From assembly GCF_002205795.1 (NCBI RefSeq), contig NZ_NIUY01000003.1:62001-126000 (forward strand): DNA of 64,000 nucleotides, read 5' to 3'. This DNA is from Chryseobacterium sp. VAUSW3 (lineage in GTDB: Bacteria; Bacteroidota; Bacteroidia; Flavobacteriales; Weeksellaceae). Below the pieces are notes generated by a model. The model saw only the letters and a program-made list of their open reading frames with translations, did not search any database and had not been told where the DNA came from. Position numbers and translations under genes: made by a program. This document shows, piece after piece, positions 27,716 to 37,089 of this stretch (positions are counted from its first letter, which is position 1; every line of letters starts with the position of its first letter).

Positions 27716-28015
27716 ATGGGAAAAGGAGATCAGAAATCAAGACGCGGAAAAGTGACTGCAGGAAGTTATGGTAAAAAAAGGCCGCGAAAATCGAAATCCG
27801 TTAAAAATATTCCGGTAAAGGTTTTGAATGAAGATGAGAAGAAAGATTCAAAAGTTAAAGTAAGAAAAGAAGTGGGATATCCTACAGAGAAATCTGAAAA
27901 TGCAGAAGTGTCCACTGAAACTAAACCAAAAGCTACAGCAAAACCAAAAGCTGAAAAAGCAGAGACAAAAGAAGCTAAACCCAAAGCTGCGAAAACAAAA
28001 AAAACCGAAGAATAA
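27716..28015 (+). CDS. 30S ribosomal protein bTHX with long Lys/Ala/Glu tail
   Basis: Small basic peptide of the 30S head, first known from Thermus. Residues 1-~27, MGKGDQKSRRGKVTAGSYGK KRPRKSK, match bTHX closely. Residues ~28-99 are an extension not found in the ~26-residue Thermus protein, ending in Lys/Ala/Thr/Glu-rich repeats (AKPKAEKAETKEAKPKAAK). Its stop codon (28013-28015) lies in the loop of its own terminator. Own promoter upstream; convergent with the DUF937 gene. Confidence 0.8.
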   Translation: MGKGDQKSRRGKVTAGSYGKKRPRKSKSVKNIPVKVLNEDEKKDSKVKVRKEVGYPTEKSENAEVSTETKPKATAKPKAEKAETKEAKPKAAKTKKTEE

Positions 28016-28028
28016 TCTTCGGTTTTTT
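28001..28028 (+). terminator. Terminator overlapping the end of the bTHX gene
   Basis: AAAACCGAAGA / TCTTCGGTTTT with a four-base loop holding the stop codon, then T-run. Bidirectional use with the DUF937 gene is possible. Confidence 0.85.
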
Positions 28029-28043
28029 AATTTGAATTCAGGT

Positions 28044-28706
28044 TTATTTACCCCCTAAAATACTTCCCAGAAGTCCGCCTAAGCCACCTTGCTGTTGTTG
28101 CTGTTGTTGGCCGCCGCCAAGAACACTGCCTAAAATATCATTCAATGGATTTCCCGAAGACTGCTGCGAACCGCCACCAAGAACGCTGCCCAAAATATCA
28201 TTCAAAGGGTTTGATGGTTCTGCTTGTGCCTGGTTTTGCGCACCGCCTAAAATACCGCCCAATAAATCTCCAAGACCGCCGCCGGAATTTACCCCACTCG
28301 ACTGTTTTTCTTTGCCGATGTATCCCATGATCAACGGTGCAAGCATGGCAAGAACAGGCCCGATTTTATCCATGGAAATTCCAGTGTTTTGCGAAAGTTG
28401 GTTCTCAACCTGAGCTTTCTGGCCGCCAAAAATATGGTCGAGGATCGAGCCTCCTTCCTGAACTCTGGATTCAACCTGGGCAGGATTATCTAAAATACTT
28501 CCGTCATGGTCTTTGTCCAGTGCGTTGTTTAATGCTTCCGCTTCATTGGGGTCTTCCTGAGATTTTTTTCTTAGATAAGAAATAACCAGTGGTGCGGCTA
28601 CCGCCAGAAGTGCAATAATTTGATTTTTACTGATGCCGAATTTGTTTTCGGCCTGAGAAGCTACCTGATTTCCGGCGTTTCCGGTAATTAATTCGATTAA
28701 GTTCAT
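28044..28706 (-). CDS. DUF937 domain-containing protein
   Basis: 220 residues. The N-terminal half is the DUF937 (YidB-like) helical domain, with NQIIALLAVAAPLVISYLRK and the repeated motif MDKIGPVLAMLAPLIMGYIG. The C-terminal third is Gly/Gln-rich and repeats PLNDILGSVLGGG twice (from about 167 and 186) and then GGLLGSILGGK, with a run of seven Gln between. Function of the domain is unknown. The gene has its own -7 element on the minus strand and converges with bTHX. Confidence 0.85.
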   Translation of the reverse strand: MNLIELITGNAGNQVASQAENKFGISKNQIIALLAVAAPLVISYLRKKSQEDPNEAEALNNALDKDHDGSILDNPAQVESRVQEGGSILDHIFGGQKAQVENQLSQNTGISMDKIGPVLAMLAPLIMGYIGKEKQSSGVNSGGGLGDLLGGILGGAQNQAQAEPSNPLNDILGSVLGGGSQQSSGNPLNDILGSVLGGGQQQQQQQGGLGGLLGSILGGK

Positions 28707-28742
28707 ATTTTATTTTTTTTGGTTTTCTTGAATGAAGATTCT

Positions 28743-28750
28743 CAAAGTTA
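28743..28750 (-). promoter_or_regulatory. -7 element of the DUF937 gene promoter
   Basis: Minus strand reads TAACTTTG, 36 bases before the ATG at 28706. Confidence 0.55.
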
Positions 28751-28802
28751 CCAAAATCTATTCCGATAAGGAATATTTACAATAATAAAATACTGTTAAA
28801 GT

Positions 28803-29312
28803 TTAATTTTTAAAAATAGGAACATTGCTGCAGGCTTCGCCAAACATCAGTGACTTTACGAGGGGTTTCAGCTGTTCGACAAGTTCTATGTAAGCGTTTT
28901 CAGGGATATTTACATCAGAGCACCCTTTTACCAACACTCTTTTGTCCGTAAGTTTTGTAAAATCGTAAGTCTGCACTGCGTTATGCATCAGCAACACTTC
29001 CAGATCCTCGCGGTTACCGAAAACTATTTTTTTAGCATCGTCGGTAATTTTCGCGGTCAATAGGAAATAGGCCCAAAGCGGCACAATTGCATCCGCAGAA
29101 TTATAAATGTAAACATAGCATTCCCGGTAATCTTCCGGATTTATTGCGGCGACTTTATCTCTGAAATCCTTTTCCCGAAGAATCATTCCTTCCCAAAGAA
29201 AATCTTTCAGATCGATCCCTTTTCGTGTGCCTTTCGGAACCAGTTCTGAAAGGTCGAAATTTACCAAACCACTGTCTGCAACTTTATTTTTGATTTCAAA
29301 TTCTTCCGACAT
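28803..29312 (-). CDS. DUF2480 family protein
   Basis: 169 residues, no signal peptide or membrane segment. The pattern GLVNFDLSELVPKGTRKGID then LKDFLWEGMILREKDFR, the VYIYNSADAIVPLWAYFLLT segment, and the end SLMFGEACSNVPIFKN are what I recognise as DUF2480, a family largely restricted to Bacteroidota and of unknown function. The conserved Cys near the C-terminus (ACSNVPI) is notable. Divergent from the M19 dipeptidase gene. Confidence 0.75.
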   Translation of the reverse strand: MSEEFEIKNKVADSGLVNFDLSELVPKGTRKGIDLKDFLWEGMILREKDFRDKVAAINPEDYRECYVYIYNSADAIVPLWAYFLLTAKITDDAKKIVFGNREDLEVLLMHNAVQTYDFTKLTDKRVLVKGCSDVNIPENAYIELVEQLKPLVKSLMFGEACSNVPIFKN

Positions 29313-29331
29313 TTTTATTTTATCTTTGACA

Positions 29332-29359
29332 CAAAATTACGTTAATTTTCGCGAACAAA
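29332..29359 (-). promoter_or_regulatory. Promoter of the DUF2480 gene
   Basis: Minus strand: TTTG (29359-29356), 16-bp spacer, TAATTTTG (29339-29332). Spacer is shorter than the usual 19. Confidence 0.5.
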
Positions 29360-29370
29360 ATTAAATCACC

Positions 29371-30330
29371 ATGGAAGTAAACCTTGATCTTCACTGTGAT
29401 CTTACTGCTTATCTTCTGCAGCCCAATTCTTCTCCCACTGGAGATGTACGCTGTTCAGTAGATAAACTTTTTACAGGACATGTGAAAATGCAGGTCATGG
29501 CTTTTTATTCCGCGACAGGGAAAGGAAGTGTTGATGAGGTTAGAGAACAACTTAAGCGTTACCGCGGTCTACTGAATCTTCCTGGTATTTATGAATTTTA
29601 TCCTGAAAAGGCCGAACTTCAGGAAGGTTTAGGAATTATTGCAGCGGTGGAAAACGCCTCCGGACTTTGCGAAGAAGATCAGCCGATGGAAGATGCATTT
29701 AAAAATCTTGATTGGTTGATTTCTCAGGCGAAAATCATGTATGTAGGATTAACGCATCATCTTGAGAACCGTTTTGGAGGCGGAAATTTTACGCAAGCCG
29801 GACTTAAAAATGACGGTAAGCGTTTGATTGAATATTTGGATGGCCGCAAAATCGCCATAGATTTATCCCACACCAGCGATCAACTGGCGTACGGAATCTT
29901 AAATTTTATTGATCAAAATAATTTAGATATCCCGGTTTTGGCAAGCCACTCGAATTTGCGGGCGGTTTTTGATCATAACAGGAATCTTCCCGATGAACTT
30001 GTAACAGAAATTATAAACCGCAGCGGTTTAATCGGACTGAATTTTGTGAAATACTTTATCAACCCCGAAAATCACAATGAAATTTACCGTCATATCGAAC
30101 ATGCCATAAAACTTGGAGCAGAAGACCATCTTTGTTTTGGAGCCGATTTTTTTGATGATAAATCCCATCCTGAGCAGGACAGATATCCGTTTTTCTTTCC
30201 CGAATTTGGCGATTCAACGGCGTATTCAACCATCAACAGCAGAATTTCGGATCTGTTTTCTGATGAGTTGAAAGAGAAAATAAGTCATAGAAACGCACTC
30301 AGTTATTTTAAAAGACTCCATAAAATTTAA
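29371..30330 (+). CDS. Peptidase M19 family dipeptidase (membrane dipeptidase-like)
   Basis: 319-residue zinc hydrolase related to renal/membrane dipeptidase. Zinc ligands of the amidohydrolase-type barrel are seen: NLDLHCDLTAYL (HxD), Glu in IAAVENASGL, His in IDLSHTSDQLAY, and ASHSNLRAVFDHNRN; GADFFDD near residue 255 is the last acidic motif. No signal peptide, so probably cytoplasmic. First gene of a tight run: lpxB begins 10 bases downstream. Confidence 0.9.
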   Translation: MEVNLDLHCDLTAYLLQPNSSPTGDVRCSVDKLFTGHVKMQVMAFYSATGKGSVDEVREQLKRYRGLLNLPGIYEFYPEKAELQEGLGIIAAVENASGLCEEDQPMEDAFKNLDWLISQAKIMYVGLTHHLENRFGGGNFTQAGLKNDGKRLIEYLDGRKIAIDLSHTSDQLAYGILNFIDQNNLDIPVLASHSNLRAVFDHNRNLPDELVTEIINRSGLIGLNFVKYFINPENHNEIYRHIEHAIKLGAEDHLCFGADFFDDKSHPEQDRYPFFFPEFGDSTAYSTINSRISDLFSDELKEKISHRNALSYFKRLHKI

Positions 30331-30340
30331 ACCCAGCACT

Positions 30341-31447
30341 TTGAAATATTACATTATCGCAGGCGAAGCTTCCGGTGACCTGCACGCCTCCAACCTGATG
30401 AAATCTCTGAAAAAGAAAGATCCGGCCGCAGAATTCCGGTTTTGGGGAGGCGATCTGATGGCTGATGTGGCGGGAATTCAGCCGGTGAAACATTATAAAG
30501 AACTTGCTTTCATGGGTTTTCTGGAAGTGGCAAAAAACCTGAAAACCATTCTGAAGAATATTAAATTCTGTAAGGAGGATATTAAAGCTTATCGTCCTGA
30601 TGTGCTGATTTTGGTCGATTATCCGGGATTTAACCTTCGTATTGCAGCGTTTGCAAAAAGTTTAGGCATAAAAATTATCTATTATATTTCGCCACAGCTT
30701 TGGGCGTGGAAGGAAGGCCGTGTTGAGAAAATAAAGAATTACGTGGATGAAATGCTGGTGATTCTTCCCTTCGAGAAAGATTTTTACCGGAAACATGAAG
30801 TTGATGCGCACTTTGTGGGTCATCCTTTACTCGATGCGATTTCGGATCTGAAGCCTATTGATTCAGAAAAATTCAAAAAAGAAAACGGCCTAAACAGTAA
30901 AGACATCATTGCGCTTTTACCGGGTTCCCGAGAGCAGGAAGTCGCTAAAATGCTGGAAATTATGCTTTCGGTCCGTCCGTTTTTTAAGGATTATCAGTTT
31001 GTCATCGCCGGCGCTCCGAGTTTGCCTAAATCTTTTTATGAAAGGTATGTGGACGAGAATGTACATTTTGTTTCCAATAAAACCTATGATTTACTACGGA
31101 GTTCGAAAGCCGCACTGGTGACTTCCGGAACGGCGACTTTGGAAACTGCATTGCTAAATATTCCTGAAGTAGTATGTTACCGAAGCAGCCGGATTTCTTA
31201 TGAAATAGGAAAGAGAGTGGTGAAAAACATCAAATACATCTCGCTGGTGAATTTAATCATGGATGAAGAAATTGTAACCGAACTGATCCAGAATGACCTT
31301 AACACCGAAAATCTGGTAAAGGAACTGAACGCCATTTTGGTAGGGGAAACCAGACAAAAGATGCTTGATAATTTCGAATTCCTACGCCAAAAGTTAGGCG
31401 GGAAGGGCGCCAGCGACCACGCCGCTGAAATTATTATAAATGGGTGA
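30341..31447 (+). CDS. lpxB: Lipid-A-disaccharide synthase
   Basis: Transfers 2,3-diacylglucosamine from UDP to lipid X, forming the lipid A disaccharide at the inner membrane. 368 residues. Start is TTG at 30341: the conserved YYIIAGEASGDLHASNLM begins at residue 3, so no later ATG is possible. Also seen: ISPQLWAWKEGRVEKIKNYV, VGHPLLDAI, IALLPGSREQEVAKMLEI and LVTSGTATLETALLNIPEVV. Marks a Gram-negative outer membrane. comEC follows 54 bases on. Confidence 0.96.
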   Translation: MKYYIIAGEASGDLHASNLMKSLKKKDPAAEFRFWGGDLMADVAGIQPVKHYKELAFMGFLEVAKNLKTILKNIKFCKEDIKAYRPDVLILVDYPGFNLRIAAFAKSLGIKIIYYISPQLWAWKEGRVEKIKNYVDEMLVILPFEKDFYRKHEVDAHFVGHPLLDAISDLKPIDSEKFKKENGLNSKDIIALLPGSREQEVAKMLEIMLSVRPFFKDYQFVIAGAPSLPKSFYERYVDENVHFVSNKTYDLLRSSKAALVTSGTATLETALLNIPEVVCYRSSRISYEIGKRVVKNIKYISLVNLIMDEEIVTELIQNDLNTENLVKELNAILVGETRQKMLDNFEFLRQKLGGKGASDHAAEIIING

Positions 31448-31501
31448 TTTTACGGTAGTTTTTACAGATAAAGTTCGATACTTTTATCTCTAAAAACTAC
31501 T

Positions 31502-33271
31502 TTGCACAAACAGCCGCTGCTTATTCTCTGCATTTGTTTTATTCTTGGGATTCTTCTGCAGGATTTTGTTTCACTGGAGATCAAATATATTTATATGTTG
31601 TTGGTTTTCAGTTTTCTGCTGATGATTTTGTATCTGGTTAAAGATTTTTATTTTCACCAGTTCAGGCATGTTTCTCTATTCATTCTTTTCTTTTCATTGG
31701 GAATTTTTGCGCATTTTCTCAATTCAAAGAAACCTCTTCTTCCTGAGCTGAAAAGCAAGGAAGTTATCGTTTTTAAAATCACCAAAAAACTCAATTCAAA
31801 CGAGAAAAACAGGCGTTACGAAATCTCAGCCTGGAAAGGAAAACAACCTTTTCTGAGTGTGCTTTCCGTCCCAAAATCTGAAACTGAGCTTAATTTTCTT
31901 CATTACTACAAGGCGGAAGCCTACATTAACCGGTTCCAGAAACCTTACAGTGATTTTCAGTTTGATTACGGTAAATATCTTTCGCGGAAGGATATTTATT
32001 TTCAGGCCTATCTGCCGAATTCTTTTCAGCGCGGTTTACGAAATGATTTAAGTTTTTCTGAAAAAATCCGGCAGAAAAGACTTTCAACTTTAAGTAAAAT
32101 CGACAGCGCGAATTTAAGCAAACGAACGCGAGAATTTACCAAAGGAATTATCCTTGCCGACCGTACCGAGATGGATGCAGAAACGGTGGAAGATTTTACA
32201 AAATCTGGTCTGATGCATGTTTTGGCCATCTCGGGATCGCATATGGCTATTATTTTCTGGCTGATTCTGCTGGTTTTAAATCCAATATTTCCGCCCAGGT
32301 TCAGGAATTACAAAATAATTATGTCGCTTAGTCTGATCTGGGCTTTTGCAATATTTATCGATTACGGAAATTCGGTGGTGCGCAGCTGTATCATGATTTC
32401 CGCTTATTATATTTCTGTTGTGCTGCAGCGGAAACCCGACCTTCTTCACGCGATGGCGGTTGCCGCTTTCGGGATTTTAATTGCAGATACCAATCAGTTT
32501 TTTGATGTGGGTTTTCAGCTGAGTTTTGTTGCAGTTTTCGGTATTTTCTGGCTAAATCAACCGATTCTGAAATACCTTCCCAAACCCAAAAATAAATTTC
32601 AGAATCTTATGGTGAATGTGGTTTCGATAAGTATTGCTGCGCAAATCGTTACACTGCCGCTGGTGGTTTTTTATTTCCATCAGTATTCTATTATTTCCAT
32701 TGTCGCGAATCTGATCGTCATTCCGTTTTCGGAAATTCTGATTATTTTTTCATTATTAATGACGGTACTCATTGAATTTTCGGTACAAATTGGCTGGCTG
32801 AATTTTCTTTATGATGCTGTGGTAACCCGCGCTTTACAACTGATACATTTCTTTGCCAATCTCGATCTTGCGTTTTACAGAATGATTCCAATGACTCTGC
32901 TCGAAATGGCAGTGGGTTTTGTGATTATTGGGTTTTTAAGGTTTGCAGTGATTACATTCAGTTTGAAAAATGTGCTTAAAATTTCTTATTTCATCATCCT
33001 TTTTGTTGCGTTGAGGTTTTTGTTGAATTACAGAGCGTCACAAATAAACGAGGTTTTGGTACATCACTACTATAAAGAAAGAATTATTTCTGTAAAAACG
33101 AAGGATGAGGTTCGGTTTCTGATGAGGGCAAATACTAATTTGGGAAAGGTTGAAAAATTTGTTATTGAACCTTATTTAACATCGAGGAGAATCCGTAAAT
33201 TTAAAACAGAAATCATTTCTGATGATGTTGAAAAAATAGTGATCAGCGGCAAAGAATATCACTTGAAATAG
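31502..33271 (+). CDS. ComEC/Rec2 family competence protein lacking the metallo-beta-lactamase domain
   Basis: Putative DNA-uptake channel. 589 residues, TTG start at 31502 (PLLILCICFILGILLQDFV is the normal ComEC beginning). N-terminal DUF4131/OB-like region, about residues 25-190, then the Competence domain with ten or so membrane segments. It contains SGLMHVLAISGSHMAIIFWL, DYGNSVVRSCIMISAYYISV and FFDVGFQLSFVAVFGIFWLN. The C-terminal MBL nuclease domain of B. subtilis ComEC (776 residues) is missing; only ~90 non-MBL residues follow the last membrane span. Role in transformation is inferred. Confidence 0.88.
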   Translation: MHKQPLLILCICFILGILLQDFVSLEIKYIYMLLVFSFLLMILYLVKDFYFHQFRHVSLFILFFSLGIFAHFLNSKKPLLPELKSKEVIVFKITKKLNSNEKNRRYEISAWKGKQPFLSVLSVPKSETELNFLHYYKAEAYINRFQKPYSDFQFDYGKYLSRKDIYFQAYLPNSFQRGLRNDLSFSEKIRQKRLSTLSKIDSANLSKRTREFTKGIILADRTEMDAETVEDFTKSGLMHVLAISGSHMAIIFWLILLVLNPIFPPRFRNYKIIMSLSLIWAFAIFIDYGNSVVRSCIMISAYYISVVLQRKPDLLHAMAVAAFGILIADTNQFFDVGFQLSFVAVFGIFWLNQPILKYLPKPKNKFQNLMVNVVSISIAAQIVTLPLVVFYFHQYSIISIVANLIVIPFSEILIIFSLLMTVLIEFSVQIGWLNFLYDAVVTRALQLIHFFANLDLAFYRMIPMTLLEMAVGFVIIGFLRFAVITFSLKNVLKISYFIILFVALRFLLNYRASQINEVLVHHYYKERIISVKTKDEVRFLMRANTNLGKVEKFVIEPYLTSRRIRKFKTEIISDDVEKIVISGKEYHLK

Positions 33272-33332
33272 AACAGTTTTCACATTTCTTATTTAGAAAG
33301 ATTACAAACTGAAATTTTCTGACATTTCTCAC

Positions 33333-33363
33333 TTTTCTATAGCTTAACATTTTTTTAACTTTG
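33333..33363 (+). promoter_or_regulatory. Promoter of sdhCAB
   Basis: TTTT (33333-33336), 19-bp spacer, TAACTTTG (33356-33363); 24 bases before the sdhC ATG. Confidence 0.65.
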
Positions 33364-33387
33364 TGAAAATTCAATTTAAACAATATT

Positions 33388-34053
33388 ATGGCAGGATTAA
33401 CCAGTTCTACTATCGGTAGAAAGTACGCAATGGCATTGTCTGCAATGTTTTTGCTCCTATTCCTTATCATGCACCTTTCGGTGAATTTAATTTCAGTATT
33501 CAGTCCAAGTGCGTTCAATTCGGCTTCCGAATTTATGGGTTACAACCCGCTCATTCAGTTCCTTATGCAGCCAATTCTGGGGTTTGCAGTCATTTTTCAC
33601 TTTGTGATGGGTTTTGTTCTTGAACTTAAGAACAGAAGCGCAAGACCAGTAAAGTACGCAATGAACAACGGCTCAGCAAACTCTACATGGATGTCCAGAA
33701 ACATGATTATCTCCGGATTGGTAGTGTTGGCATTTTTGGGACTGCACATGTACGATTTCTGGTGGCACGAGATCAACTTCAAATATGTTGAAGCGAATAC
33801 ACCAGATAACGAAAGATTCTGGCACGAACTTCATGCGAAGTTTGCTGATGCGTGGAGGGTAATTTTCTACATCATCGCTTTTGTATTGTTGGGTCTTCAC
33901 TTGGCCCACGGTTTCCAGTCGTCTTTTCAGTCGGTCGGAGCAAGGCATCCCAAATATACGCCGGTAATCAAAGCGCTTGGAACATGGTATTCCATTTTGA
34001 TTCCTGCAGGATTTATCATCATTGCACTGTATCACTTTTTAACGCAGTCTTAA
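33388..34053 (+). CDS. sdhC: Succinate dehydrogenase cytochrome b subunit
   Basis: Single large membrane anchor of the type used in Bacteroidota and Bacillus, which binds two hemes and needs no SdhD. 221 residues with five membrane segments. Histidine-rich helices are visible: LFLIMHLSVNLISVF, GFAVIFHFVMGFVLELKN, VLAFLGLHMYDFWWHEINFK, LLGLHLAHGFQSSFQSVGA; the heme-ligand histidines cannot be fixed by eye. First gene of sdhCAB. Confidence 0.95.
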   Translation: MAGLTSSTIGRKYAMALSAMFLLLFLIMHLSVNLISVFSPSAFNSASEFMGYNPLIQFLMQPILGFAVIFHFVMGFVLELKNRSARPVKYAMNNGSANSTWMSRNMIISGLVVLAFLGLHMYDFWWHEINFKYVEANTPDNERFWHELHAKFADAWRVIFYIIAFVLLGLHLAHGFQSSFQSVGARHPKYTPVIKALGTWYSILIPAGFIIIALYHFLTQS

Positions 34054-34071
34054 TTTTAAGTTTTGAATCAT

Positions 34072-34105
34072 TCAAAATCTAAAATTTAAAATTTAAAATT
34101 TCTAA
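34072..34105 (+). repeat. CTAAAATTTAAAATTT tract between sdhC and sdhA
   Basis: TCAAAATCTAAAATTTAAAA then TTTAAAATTTCTAAAA, heptad-like, nearly the same wording as 6281-6305. Confidence 0.5.
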
Positions 34106-34107
34106 AA

Positions 34108-36120
34108 ATGAGCAAATTAGATTCAAAAATTCCACACGGCCCGTTAGCCGAGAAGTGGACTAACCATAAAAATCACATGAACCTTGTTGCCCCAAACAAC
34201 CGCGATAAAATTGATATTATCGTTGTAGGTACAGGTTTGGCAGGCGGTTCTGCCGCTGCAACTCTGGCAGAGCAGGGGTATAACGTAAAAGCATTCTGCT
34301 ACCAGGATTCACCAAGAAGAGCGCACTCCATTGCTGCGCAGGGTGGTATCAATGCAGCTAAAAACTATCAGGGTGACGGAGATTCAACTTACAGATTGTT
34401 TTACGACACGATTAAAGGTGGAGATTACCGTGCAAGAGAAGCAAATGTTTACAGACTAGCAGAAGTTTCTGCAAATATCATTGACCAGTGTGTTGCGCAA
34501 GGCGTACCCTTCGGAAGAGAGTACGGTGGCCAGCTGGATAACCGTTCGTTCGGTGGAGTTCAGGTAAAAAGAACTTTTTACGCAAAAGGCCAAACCGGTC
34601 AGCAACTACTTTTAGGAGCTTATTCTGCGATGAGCCGCCAAATTGGTAAAGGCAGAATCAAGATGTACAACCGTCATGAAATGCTTGATCTTGTAATTGT
34701 TGACGGAAAAGCAAGAGGTATTATCGCAAGAAACCTGGTAACGGGAGAAATCGAAAGACATTCTGCACATGCTGTAGTTATTGCTTCAGGTGGTTACGGT
34801 AATGTTTATTTCCTTTCGACCAACGCGATGGGATCCAATGTTTCCGCAGCCTGGAAAATTCATAAAAAAGGAGCTTATTTCGCAAATCCTTGTTATGTAC
34901 AGATTCACCCGACCTGTATTCCTGTTCACGGAACACAGCAGTCTAAATTAACTTTGATGTCGGAATCCTTAAGAAACTCAGGAAGAATCTGGGTTCCTAA
35001 GAAAATTGAAGATGCAGAAGCGATTAGAGAAGGAAGATTAAGACCGGAAAACATTAAAGAAGGAGACAGAGATTATTATCTGGAAAGAAGATATCCTGCT
35101 TTCGGTAACCTTGTACCTCGTGACGTGGCATCCAGAGCAGCGAAAGAAAGATGCGACGCAGGTTACGGAATTGAAAATAATGATACGAAAGAAGGCGTTT
35201 ACCTGGATTTCTCTACAGAAATTACCAAAAAAGGTAAAGAGGCAGCACTCGAGAAAAATATTCACAATCCTACCGATCAGCAGATCTATGATTTAGGAAA
35301 AGCTTGGGTTGAAGAAAAATACGGAAACCTTTTTGTGATGTACGAAAAAATCACAGGCGAGAATCCTTATGTGACTCCAATGAAGATTTATCCGGCAGTT
35401 CACTATACCATGGGTGGTGTTTGGGTTGATTATAACCTGCAGTCGACCATTCCGGGATGTTTCGTGTTGGGTGAAGCCAATTTCTCTGATCACGGAGCAA
35501 ACAGATTGGGTGCTTCTGCGCTGATGCAGGGTCTGGCAGACGGTTATTTCGTTCTTCCATACACCATTGCAGATTATCTTTCGGCAGACATCAGAACAGG
35601 TTCAATTCCTACAGATTCTGCAGCTTTTGAAGCGGCAGAGAAAGAGGTGAAAGATAAAATCAATTTCTTCATCAATAATAAAGGTACCCATTCTGTAGAT
35701 TACTTCCACAAAAAATTAGGACACATTATGTGGAATAAGGTGGGAATGGGAAGAACTCCTGAAGGTCTACAGGAAGCGATTAAGGAAATTGAGGAAGTAC
35801 GAAACGATTTCTGGAAGAATGTAAAAGTACCAGGCTCGAATGATGAAATGAATATGGAACTCGAGAAAGCGCTGAGAGTGGCAGATTTCCTTGAATTAGG
35901 ACAGCTGATGGCAATTGATGCGTTGAAGAGGGAAGAATCCTGCGGTGGACATTTCCGTTGGGATCATGCAACACCGGAAGGTGAGGCGGAGAGAGATGAC
36001 CAAAACTTCAAATTTGTAGCAGCCTGGGAATATCAGGGGGCAGACATTAACCAAGAAGTATTGCACAAAGAAGAACTGGTGTACGAGAACATCGAAGTTA
36101 AAACAAGAAGTTATAAATAA
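34108..36120 (+). CDS. sdhA: Succinate dehydrogenase flavoprotein subunit
   Basis: FAD-binding catalytic subunit of complex II, succinate to fumarate. 670 residues. Dinucleotide motif [20 protein letters not shown] near residue 45, the FAD-His region [40 protein letters not shown] in the active-site region, and [19 protein letters not shown] with the catalytic arginine motif [20 protein letters not shown]. Belongs with the SdhC type having one cytochrome b. 22 bases before sdhB. Confidence 0.97.
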   Translation: MSKLDSKIPHGPLAEKWTNHKNHMNLVAPNNRDKIDIIVVGTGLAGGSAAATLAEQGYNVKAFCYQDSPRRAHSIAAQGGINAAKNYQGDGDSTYRLFYDTIKGGDYRAREANVYRLAEVSANIIDQCVAQGVPFGREYGGQLDNRSFGGVQVKRTFYAKGQTGQQLLLGAYSAMSRQIGKGRIKMYNRHEMLDLVIVDGKARGIIARNLVTGEIERHSAHAVVIASGGYGNVYFLSTNAMGSNVSAAWKIHKKGAYFANPCYVQIHPTCIPVHGTQQSKLTLMSESLRNSGRIWVPKKIEDAEAIREGRLRPENIKEGDRDYYLERRYPAFGNLVPRDVASRAAKERCDAGYGIENNDTKEGVYLDFSTEITKKGKEAALEKNIHNPTDQQIYDLGKAWVEEKYGNLFVMYEKITGENPYVTPMKIYPAVHYTMGGVWVDYNLQSTIPGCFVLGEANFSDHGANRLGASALMQGLADGYFVLPYTIADYLSADIRTGSIPTDSAAFEAAEKEVKDKINFFINNKGTHSVDYFHKKLGHIMWNKVGMGRTPEGLQEAIKEIEEVRNDFWKNVKVPGSNDEMNMELEKALRVADFLELGQLMAIDALKREESCGGHFRWDHATPEGEAERDDQNFKFVAAWEYQGADINQEVLHKEELVYENIEVKTRSYK

Positions 36121-36142
36121 TCTCCAAAAAATTAATATAGAA

Positions 36143-36910
36143 ATGAGTGCAAAAAAAGGATTAAACCTGACTCTGAAAATTTGGAGACAGAAAAACAATA
36201 AATCAAAAGGACAGTTCGAAACCTATAAAATTTCTGATGTATCTACGGATTCTTCTTTCCTCGAAATGCTCGATATGCTCAATGAGAATCTTGTAAACGA
36301 AGGAAAAGAACCAGTAGCTTTCGATCACGACTGCCGCGAAGGAATCTGCGGAATGTGCTCGCTGTACATCAATGGGCGATCTCACGGTCCGGATACAGGA
36401 ATCACCACTTGCCAGCTTCACATGAGAATGTTTAAAGACGGCGAAACCATCCACATCGAGCCATGGAGAAGTGCTGCTTTTCCGGTAATTAAAGATTTGG
36501 TGGTAGACAGAAGCGCTTTCGACAGAGTGATGGCAGCGGGAGGATTTGTTTCCGTAAATACTTCAGGAAACACCTTGGATGCAAACGCGATTCCGGTTCC
36601 TAAAGAAGATGCTGACAAAGCGATGGATGCTGCAGCGTGTATCGGGTGTGGCGCCTGTGTTGCAACGTGTAAAAACGGATCCGCGATGTTATTCGTTGGA
36701 GCGAAAGTTTCACAATACGCATTACTTCCGCAAGGTCGTGTAGAAGCTAAAAGAAGAGTGCTGAATATGGTGAAGGCCATGGATGAAGAAGGTTTCGGAA
36801 ACTGCTCGAATACCGGCGCATGCGAGGTGGAGTGTCCGAAAGGAATTTCTCTTGAAGTGATCGCCAGAATGAACAGAGAATACATTTCTGCCAATATCGA
36901 CAGAGGATAA
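36143..36910 (+). CDS. sdhB: Succinate dehydrogenase iron-sulfur subunit
   Basis: Electron-transfer subunit of complex II, 255 residues. Cysteine sets for three clusters are all present: [19 protein letters not shown] with the later CQLH for [2Fe-2S], [18 protein letters not shown] and [16 protein letters not shown] for the [4Fe-4S] and [3Fe-4S] clusters. Last gene of sdhCAB, followed within 30 bases by a terminator. Confidence 0.97.
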   Translation: MSAKKGLNLTLKIWRQKNNKSKGQFETYKISDVSTDSSFLEMLDMLNENLVNEGKEPVAFDHDCREGICGMCSLYINGRSHGPDTGITTCQLHMRMFKDGETIHIEPWRSAAFPVIKDLVVDRSAFDRVMAAGGFVSVNTSGNTLDANAIPVPKEDADKAMDAAACIGCGACVATCKNGSAMLFVGAKVSQYALLPQGRVEAKRRVLNMVKAMDEEGFGNCSNTGACEVECPKGISLEVIARMNREYISANIDRG

Positions 36911-36933
36911 AACAGAAAATTATTACGAAAATG

Positions 36934-36962
36934 CCGCTTTCACTGCCGAAAGCGGTTTTTTC
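36934..36962 (+). terminator. Terminator of sdhCAB
   Basis: CCGCTTTC (36934-36941) / GAAAGCGG (36948-36955) with loop ACTGCC, then TTTTTTC. Confidence 0.9.
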
Positions 36963-37018
36963 TTTGTTAAACTTTGCCAATTATATGATTAAAATTTTCT
37001 ACAAGTCTTTATATAACT

Positions 37019-37026
37019 TATTTTTG
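37019..37026 (+). promoter_or_regulatory. -7 element of the thioredoxin-like lipoprotein gene
   Basis: TATTTTTG matches TAnnTTTG, 64 bases before the chosen ATG at 37090. This is downstream of the longest possible start at 36931, supporting the later start. Confidence 0.6.
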
Positions 37027-37089
37027 CGCAAATTAAGTTTACACCGTTTGAAGTTAAAAATCGAAAAATTTATATACAATCAAAAAAAC

